Assembly (NCBI RefSeq): GCF_014648655.1
Contig: NZ_BMRN01000010.1
Coordinates: forward strand, 1 to 64,000
Direction: 5' to 3'
DNA: 64,000 bases
From: Streptomyces atratus
GTDB taxonomy: Bacteria; Actinomycetota; Actinomycetes; Streptomycetales; Streptomycetaceae
Made by a program: the position numbers and the translations under genes. A model generated the notes under the pieces. It saw nothing but the letters and a program-made list of their open reading frames with translations. It was not told where the DNA came from and searched no databases. This document shows positions 59,724-64,000 of the stretch, piece after piece. The stretch's first letter is position 1, and every line of letters starts with the position of its first letter.

Positions 59724-60428
59724 GTGGGGACTTCAGTGGGGACTTCGACGGTGCGTGACACCGTGCGGAATGCCGGTCGAGGGCCGGTGCGGGGCATGGT
59801 CGCGGCGGCACTGCTGGCGACGCTGGTGCTGGCGGGCTGTTCGTCGGCGTCGCAGGATGCGGGGGCCGTGGCCGAGAAGCCGACAGGCGGGAAGCCGTCG
59901 CAGAAGGCCGGGACGGCCGGGAGGACCGCCGCCGAGGGCGGCACGGTCGGCGGCTCCGGCTCGGCCTGCCCGCTGCCCGTCACCTTCGACCTCGCGGCGT
60001 CCTGGAAGCCGAAGGCCGTCGACGTCGATCCGGACTCCGAGCTCGGCGCCGCACTGGGCGTGCAGGGCCAGGTCACCATGGTCTGCGAGATCGACGCGAA
60101 GCCGGCGGGGAACATCGGTTATCTGCGGGTGTGGCAGGGCAAGAAGTCCGATCGCAGCCCGCGCCAGGTCCTGGAGGCGTTCATCGCCGACGAGGACGGC
60201 GCCGGAAAGGTCACGTACACCGAGACCAGGGCCGGTGACCTGGCCGCAGCCGAGGTCGGCTACACGGTCAGGAGCAAGCTGCTGGACGAGCTCAAGAAGG
60301 AGCGGGCCTTCGCCGTCGCCACCCCGGACGGGCCGGTCGTGATCCATCTGGGCGGGATGGACTCCGAGGAGCACGAGGCGATGCTCCCGGCGTACGAGCT
60401 GGCCAGGAAGAGCCTGCGGCTCGGCTGA
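59724..60428 (+). CDS. Lipoprotein, DUF3558-like
   Basis: Up to 234 residues from a GTG at 59724. In-frame GTGs at 59736 and 59751 are alternatives. The signal ends in LLATLVLAGC with lipidated Cys about residue 39, followed by a Ser/Ala/Gly-rich linker and a compact domain starting SACPLPVTFDLAASWKPKAV with Cys residues that could pair (CPLP and VCEI). It ends EHEAMLPAYELARKSLRLG. The pattern is like DUF3558-type actinobacterial lipoproteins, but the assignment is tentative. It is divergent from the ABC-F gene and convergent with ispE. Confidence 0.72.
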   Translation: MGTSVGTSTVRDTVRNAGRGPVRGMVAAALLATLVLAGCSSASQDAGAVAEKPTGGKPSQKAGTAGRTAAEGGTVGGSGSACPLPVTFDLAASWKPKAVDVDPDSELGAALGVQGQVTMVCEIDAKPAGNIGYLRVWQGKKSDRSPRQVLEAFIADEDGAGKVTYTETRAGDLAAAEVGYTVRSKLLDELKKERAFAVATPDGPVVIHLGGMDSEEHEAMLPAYELARKSLRLG

Positions 60429-60449
60429 CCGGGCGGCGGTGCCGCCCGG
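60429..60449. terminator. Bidirectional terminator between lipoprotein gene and ispE
   Basis: CCGGGCGGC-GGT-GCCGCCCGG is a perfect 9-base-pair stem with a 3-base loop starting at the lipoprotein stop codon. Confidence 0.7.
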
Positions 60450-60459
60450 CCGGCCCGGC

Positions 60460-61353
60460 TCACAGGACCGTGGCGCCCGGCGCCGGGGACACCGCGGCCC
60501 GTGCGTTTCTGCATGTTCCCGAGGTGATCAGCGCCTCGGCCACCTTCCGCGCCGACTCCGCGTCCGCCACCAGGAACGCGGTGGTCGGCCCGGAGCCCGA
60601 GACCAGGGCGGCCAGGGCACCGGCCTCGGTGCCGGCGGCGAGGGTGTCGGCGAGGGACGGGCGCAGGGACAGCGCGGCGGGCTGGAGTTCGTTGCTCAGG
60701 GCGCCCGCGAGAGCCGTGGCATCACCGGTCCGAAGCGCGTCCAGGAGCGCGGCGGACGCGGCGGGATCCGGGACGTCCGTACCGGCTGTGAGCCGGTCGA
60801 ACTCGCCGTAGACGGCCGGGGTGGAGAGCCCGCCGTCGGCGACCGCGAAGACCCAGTGGAAGGTTCCGCCGACATCGATCGCGGTCAGCTGCTCGCCGCG
60901 TCCGACACCGAGAGCCGCGCCGCCGACGAGGCTGAACGGCACGTCACTGCCCAGCTCCGCGCAGATGGCGAGGAGCTCCTCCCGGCCGGCACCGGTGGAC
61001 CAGAGGGTGTCGCAGGCCAGCAGGGCGGCCGCACCGTCGGCGCTGCCGCCCGCCATGCCGCCCGCGACGGGGATGTCCTTGGCGATGTGGATGTGCACAT
61101 CGGGTGCGATGCCGTGCCGCTCGGCCAGTGCGATCGCGGCGCGGGCGGCGAGGTTCGTCGCGTCCAGCGGGACCTTGGCGGCGTCCGGGCCCGAGCAGGT
61201 GATGCGCAGTTCGTCGGCGGGGGTGACGGTGACCTCGTCGTACAGGCCGACGGCGAGGAAGACATTGGCCAGGTCGTGGAAGCCGTCGGGGCGCGGGGCG
61301 CCGACCGCCAGCTGGACGTTGACCTTGGCGGGTACGCGGACGGTGACGCTCAC
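60460..61353 (-). CDS. ispE: 4-diphosphocytidyl-2-C-methyl-D-erythritol kinase
   Basis: This 297-residue GHMP kinase has VRVPAKVNVQLAVGAPRPDG at the start and the ATP-binding IPVAGGMAGGSADGAAALLA, then GSDVPFSLVGGAALG. The end is VSGSGPTTAFLVADAESA. It performs the ATP-dependent step of the MEP isoprenoid pathway. Its ATG overlaps the rsmA stop by 4 bases, so the two genes are translationally coupled as in many actinobacteria. Confidence 0.96.
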   Translation of the reverse strand: MSVTVRVPAKVNVQLAVGAPRPDGFHDLANVFLAVGLYDEVTVTPADELRITCSGPDAAKVPLDATNLAARAAIALAERHGIAPDVHIHIAKDIPVAGGMAGGSADGAAALLACDTLWSTGAGREELLAICAELGSDVPFSLVGGAALGVGRGEQLTAIDVGGTFHWVFAVADGGLSTPAVYGEFDRLTAGTDVPDPAASAALLDALRTGDATALAGALSNELQPAALSLRPSLADTLAAGTEAGALAALVSGSGPTTAFLVADAESARKVAEALITSGTCRNARAAVSPAPGATVL

Positions 61354-62225
61354 TCGCCACTCCCGGAGGGCTTGTTCTCGGCAATGGCGGCGAACTCCTC
61401 GACGGTCAGCGCCTCGCCGCGGGCCTGCGGCGAGATCCCGGCCGCGACCAGGGCCGCTTCCGCGGCGGGCGCGGAGCCCGCCCAGCCGGCCAGGGCCGCC
61501 CGCAGCGTCTTGCGGCGCTGGGCGAAGGCCGCGTCGACGACCGCGAAGACCTCGGTCCTGCTCGCGCTCGTCATGATCGGCTCGGTGCGCCGGACCAGCG
61601 ACACCAGACCGGAGTCGACGTTCGGGGCGGGCCAGAAGACATTGCGGCCGATGGACCCGGCCCGCTTGACGTCCGCGTACCAGTTGGCCTTCACCGACGG
61701 CACGCCGTAGACCTTGTTGCCCGGCCTGGCGGCCAGCCGGTCGGCGACCTCGGCCTGGACCATGACGAGGGTCCGCTCGATGGACGGGAAGCGCTCCAGC
61801 ATGGTCAGCAGGACCGGCACGGCGACGTTGTACGGAAGGTTCGCGACCAGCGCGGTCGGCGCCGGGCCCGGCAGCTCCCGGACCAGCATCGCGTCGGAGT
61901 GCACCAGGGCGAACCGGTCGGCGCGCCCCGGCATCCGGGCGGCGACCGTGGCCGGCAGGGCGCCCGCCAGCACGTCGTCGATCTCGACGGCGACGACCCG
62001 GTCCGCCGCCTCCAGCAGGGCCAGGGTCAACGAGCCGAGCCCCGGACCGACCTCGACGACGACGTCGTCCGGGCGGACTTCCGCCGTCCGCACGATCCTG
62101 CGGACCGTGTTGGCGTCGATGACGAAGTTCTGACCGCGCTGCTTGGTCGGGCGTACGCCCAGCTTGGCGGCCAGCTCGCGGATGTCTGCGGGGCCCAGGA
62201 GGGCATCGGGCTCAGTGGTGCTCAC
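61350..62225 (-). CDS. rsmA: 16S rRNA (adenine1518/1519-N6) dimethyltransferase
   Basis: This 291-residue enzyme has KQRGQNFVIDANTVRRIVRT, SAM motif I VVEVGPGLGSLTLALLEAAD, VAVEIDDVLAG, and the motif IV NLPYNVAVPVLLTML. The C-terminal helical domain has RRKTLRAALAGWAGSA. It dimethylates two adjacent adenines in helix 45 of 16S rRNA. Alternative name KsgA. It comes after the Rpf-type gene with a 76-base gap. Confidence 0.97.
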   Translation of the reverse strand: MSTTEPDALLGPADIRELAAKLGVRPTKQRGQNFVIDANTVRRIVRTAEVRPDDVVVEVGPGLGSLTLALLEAADRVVAVEIDDVLAGALPATVAARMPGRADRFALVHSDAMLVRELPGPAPTALVANLPYNVAVPVLLTMLERFPSIERTLVMVQAEVADRLAARPGNKVYGVPSVKANWYADVKRAGSIGRNVFWPAPNVDSGLVSLVRRTEPIMTSASRTEVFAVVDAAFAQRRKTLRAALAGWAGSAPAAEAALVAAGISPQARGEALTVEEFAAIAENKPSGSGE

Positions 62226-62252
62226 CCGGTAAGCCTACGGCCGCGGCGCGGC

Positions 62253-62268
62253 CGGGGGCTCGCCCCCG
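62253..62268. terminator. Small hairpin between rpf-type gene and rsmA
   Basis: CGGGGGC and GCCCCCG form a 7-base-pair inverted repeat with a 2-base gap (CGGGGG-CTCG-CCCCCG if the tight turn is opened). It lies 33 bases past the truncated gene's stop and may terminate or attenuate. Confidence 0.4.
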
Positions 62269-62301
62269 TTGCGCGTACGGCCTCCCGCTCCGCCGCCGGT
62301 G

Positions 62302-62814
62302 CTACCTCCGCGCCCGGACGAAGATCTTGTCGCCGTTGGCGAGCGAGCTGCCGAGGGCAGGGGTGACGGTGTCGTGGGCGGTGATGGTGACGCCCTGGTC
62401 GGCGAGGAGTTCGTCGACGTCGTCCGCGAAGGTGTGCACGGTGCGGGGCGTGCCGTCGACGTCGAGCGTCACCGCCTTGTCGCAGGCCACGAACGCGGTG
62501 GTGCCACCGGCCAGGAACGCGACGACGAGGGCCTGCGGGACGAGACGGCGCAGGCTCTCGGGGCGGACGGGGACCTTGCGCCGCCGGGCGGCCCGGCGCG
62601 CCGCCGCCCGGCCGCCGTCGGTGCCGGGGAGGGCCGGCCGGCCGGGCCGCAGGGGCGTATCGACGACTGTCGGGGCGCGGATCGCCCAGGCGGCGAGCGT
62701 CAGCTGCTCATGAAGCGGTACGGATGCGGCGGCCGGAAGACGGGTGGGCGGCATCGCCACCGCCGTACGCCCCCTGCCGCGTGCTGCACGGTGACTGCCC
62801 TTCGAATTGCTCAC
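62302..62814 (-). CDS. Truncated resuscitation-promoting-factor-type protein (single DUF348 domain)
   Basis: This 170-residue protein starts at GTG (VSNSKGSHRAARGRGRTAVA) with GGAG 4-5 bases upstream. Residues 1-85 are a basic head (RRAARRRKVPV). A single membrane helix is at about 93-110 (LVPQALVVAFLAGGTTAFV). One DUF348 ubiquitin-like domain follows (KAVTLDVDGTPRTVHTFADD, VDELLADQGV, DTVTPALGSSLANGDKIFVR) and then a TAG. Streptomycete Rpf-type proteins at this locus normally go on with more DUF348 units, a G5 domain and the lysozyme-like catalytic domain. Those are absent, and only 76 bases separate the stop from rsmA. Confidence 0.8.
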   Translation of the reverse strand: MSNSKGSHRAARGRGRTAVAMPPTRLPAAASVPLHEQLTLAAWAIRAPTVVDTPLRPGRPALPGTDGGRAAARRAARRRKVPVRPESLRRLVPQALVVAFLAGGTTAFVACDKAVTLDVDGTPRTVHTFADDVDELLADQGVTITAHDTVTPALGSSLANGDKIFVRARR

Positions 62815-62945
62815 GACGCTCCAGAGGATCCGATCGGCCGGCTCGCCTGATGGCGCCCGGGACGATAGCGGAGCGTCGATGACTCTCCAAAACGCCTCAA
62901 CTACACACCGTAGCCTCGGAGTCGGCCGATACCGGCCAGTACCGG

Positions 62946-63812
62946 TCAGTAGTCGAATGCGCGGGCGGTGTTGTCGGAGATGGCCGACGCCAGAGTGTCC
63001 TCGTCCACGCCCTTCACCTCCGCCATGGCACGCAGCGTGACCGGAATGAGGTAGGGCGCGTTGGGCCGTCCGCGGTACGGGGCGGGGGTCAGGAACGGTG
63101 CGTCCGTCTCGACCAGAACCAGTTCCATCGGCGCGACGGCCAGTGCGTCACGCAGCGGCTGGGCGTTCTTGAAGGTGACATTGCCCGCGAACGACATGAA
63201 GTACCCGGCGTCCGCGCAGATCCGGGCCATGTCGGCGTCGCCGGAGTAGCAGTGGAACACGGTCCGCTCGGGAGCACCCGCGTCGGCGAGGATGCGCAGC
63301 ACATCCGCGTGCGCCTCGCGATCGTGGATGACCAGCGCCTTGCCGTGCCGTTTGGCGATCTCGATGTGGGCCCGGAAGGACTCCTCCTGCGCGGCCATTC
63401 CCTCGGGGCCGGTACGGAAGCGGTCGAGACCGGTCTCGCCGACACCGCGTACGTGGTCGAGTGCGGCCAGCGCGTCGATCTCCGCGAGAGCCTCGTGCAG
63501 CGCCGCCCGGCCGCCCCCCTCACGCGCCCCCTGCCGCGACCGGCCATCGGGGTCGCCGTGCACGATGCGCGGCGCCTCGTTGGGGTGGAGGGCCACCGCC
63601 GCGTGCACGTTCGCATGCGCGGCGGCGGTCTCGGCGGCCCAGCGCGAACCGGCCACGTCACAGCCCACCTGGATCACGGTGGTCACATTGACCGCCGCGG
63701 CCCTGGCCAGGCCCTCCTCGACAGTTGCGTCCTGCATGTCCAGGTGGGTGTGCGAATCGGCGACCGGTACCCGGAGGGGTTCGGGCAGCGGCGGGGCTTC
63801 GGAACGGCTCAT
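62946..63812 (-). CDS. TatD-family metal-dependent DNase/hydrolase
   Basis: This 288-residue TIM-barrel hydrolase has VADSHTHLDMQD (metal-binding HxH), GVGETGLDRFRTGPEG (Glu ligand), FRAHIEIAKRHGKALVIHDR, VFHCYSGDADMA and the late VLVETDAPFLTP (Asp ligand). The family has 3'-5' exonuclease or D-aminoacyl-tRNA-like hydrolase activity. Gene order next to rpf, rsmA and ispE is widespread in actinobacteria. A His-rich insertion follows residue 80. Confidence 0.94.
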   Translation of the reverse strand: MSRSEAPPLPEPLRVPVADSHTHLDMQDATVEEGLARAAAVNVTTVIQVGCDVAGSRWAAETAAAHANVHAAVALHPNEAPRIVHGDPDGRSRQGAREGGGRAALHEALAEIDALAALDHVRGVGETGLDRFRTGPEGMAAQEESFRAHIEIAKRHGKALVIHDREAHADVLRILADAGAPERTVFHCYSGDADMARICADAGYFMSFAGNVTFKNAQPLRDALAVAPMELVLVETDAPFLTPAPYRGRPNAPYLIPVTLRAMAEVKGVDEDTLASAISDNTARAFDY

Positions 63813-63845
63813 GACGACGATCGTACGAGGACCGCGCCGGTGGCC

Positions 63846-64000
63846 TTACTTGCGGTGGAACGGGTGCAGCAGGTCGGACAGGTGCCAGTGATGCCCCGCA
63901 CCCGCGGGTGCGACGGTCGCGGCCACGGCCTCGCCCTCCCGGGCGCCGATGTCCTCGATCGCCGGCCGCGTCGACGCGGAGTTGCGGAGCAGCTGCTGGA
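63846..64000 (-). CDS. C-terminal fragment of an unidentified protein (cut by window edge)
   Basis: The last 51 codons of a frame on the minus strand end with HHWHLSDLLHPFHRK and a TAA. Before that it reads QLLRNSASTRPAIEDIGARE, then GEAVAATVAPAGAG. The His-rich end has no recognised family. It stops 34 bases before the TatD start codon, so it may be in the same operon as tatD. Confidence 0.5.
   Translation of the reverse strand, partial: QQLLRNSASTRPAIEDIGAREGEAVAATVAPAGAGHHWHLSDLLHPFHRK

Noticed and set aside
1..64000. CRISPR arrays or a biosynthetic gene cluster
   Set aside because: No regularly spaced short repeats were seen, and no PKS, NRPS, terpene or RiPP core genes are present. The only secondary-metabolism-like items are general exporters and regulators.

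Overview
This is a contiguous piece of Streptomyces chromosome. GC content is very high, third codon positions are almost always G or C, GTG starts and 4-base ATGA/GTGA overlaps are frequent, and the gene order (mfd, glmU-prs-rplY-pth, ppc, tam, galTEK, ispE-rsmA-tatD) is the conserved streptomycete core order, which from memory corresponds to the SCO3100-SCO3150 part of S. coelicolor. No species can be assigned from the sequence alone.

Layout. 1-9.3 kb: cell-envelope and signalling genes (a secreted DUF1906 protein, a Ser/Thr kinase with a membrane partner, an HTH/N6-methylase-like protein, two small envelope proteins, a GNAT and a secreted HNH nuclease-like lipoprotein), ending in a fragment of a GHKL ATPase. 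9.4-20.9 kb: mfd, a MacB-like ABC exporter, an MFS exporter and a DUF485/solute symporter pair. 20.9-26.9 kb: a coiled-coil DivIVA-like protein, then two divergent gene pairs made entirely of domains known from polymorphic toxin/immunity systems (WHH nuclease, two deaminases, SUKH-1, SUKH-3, SUKH-4, YrhB/Imm35). 27-34 kb: an orphan histidine kinase, a double-HTH protein abutting tRNA-Gln, then glmU, prs, rplY and pth. 34-38.9 kb: ppc, a fatty acid desaturase and its coupled TetR regulator.

39-45 kb is accessory and decayed: a WhiJ-type regulator set cut by a deletion, a Uma2 protein, an ISAs1-type transposase remnant, small hypothetical genes, and a TnpB element coupled to a 53-residue ribbon-helix-helix gene. 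That element sits between tam and its MarR-type regulator gene tamR. 45.4-50.7 kb: a LuxR-type regulator, a GNAT, the galTEK operon with an upstream palindrome, and the wreck of the sugar symporter genes that normally flank gal. 51-64 kb: an atypical response regulator, three tandem paralogous proline-rich membrane proteins with PQQ-type beta-propellers, an ABC-F ATPase, a DUF3558-like lipoprotein, ispE, rsmA, a truncated Rpf-type protein, TatD and a partial gene.

Functional links. galT-galE-galK form a complete Leloir operon that lacks its neighbouring transporter. glmU and prs feed peptidoglycan and nucleotide synthesis. rplY and pth belong to translation. ispE and rsmA are translationally coupled. 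The best candidates for little-described biology are the toxin-domain locus at 22-27 kb and the RHH-TnpB pair at 43.4-44.9 kb.
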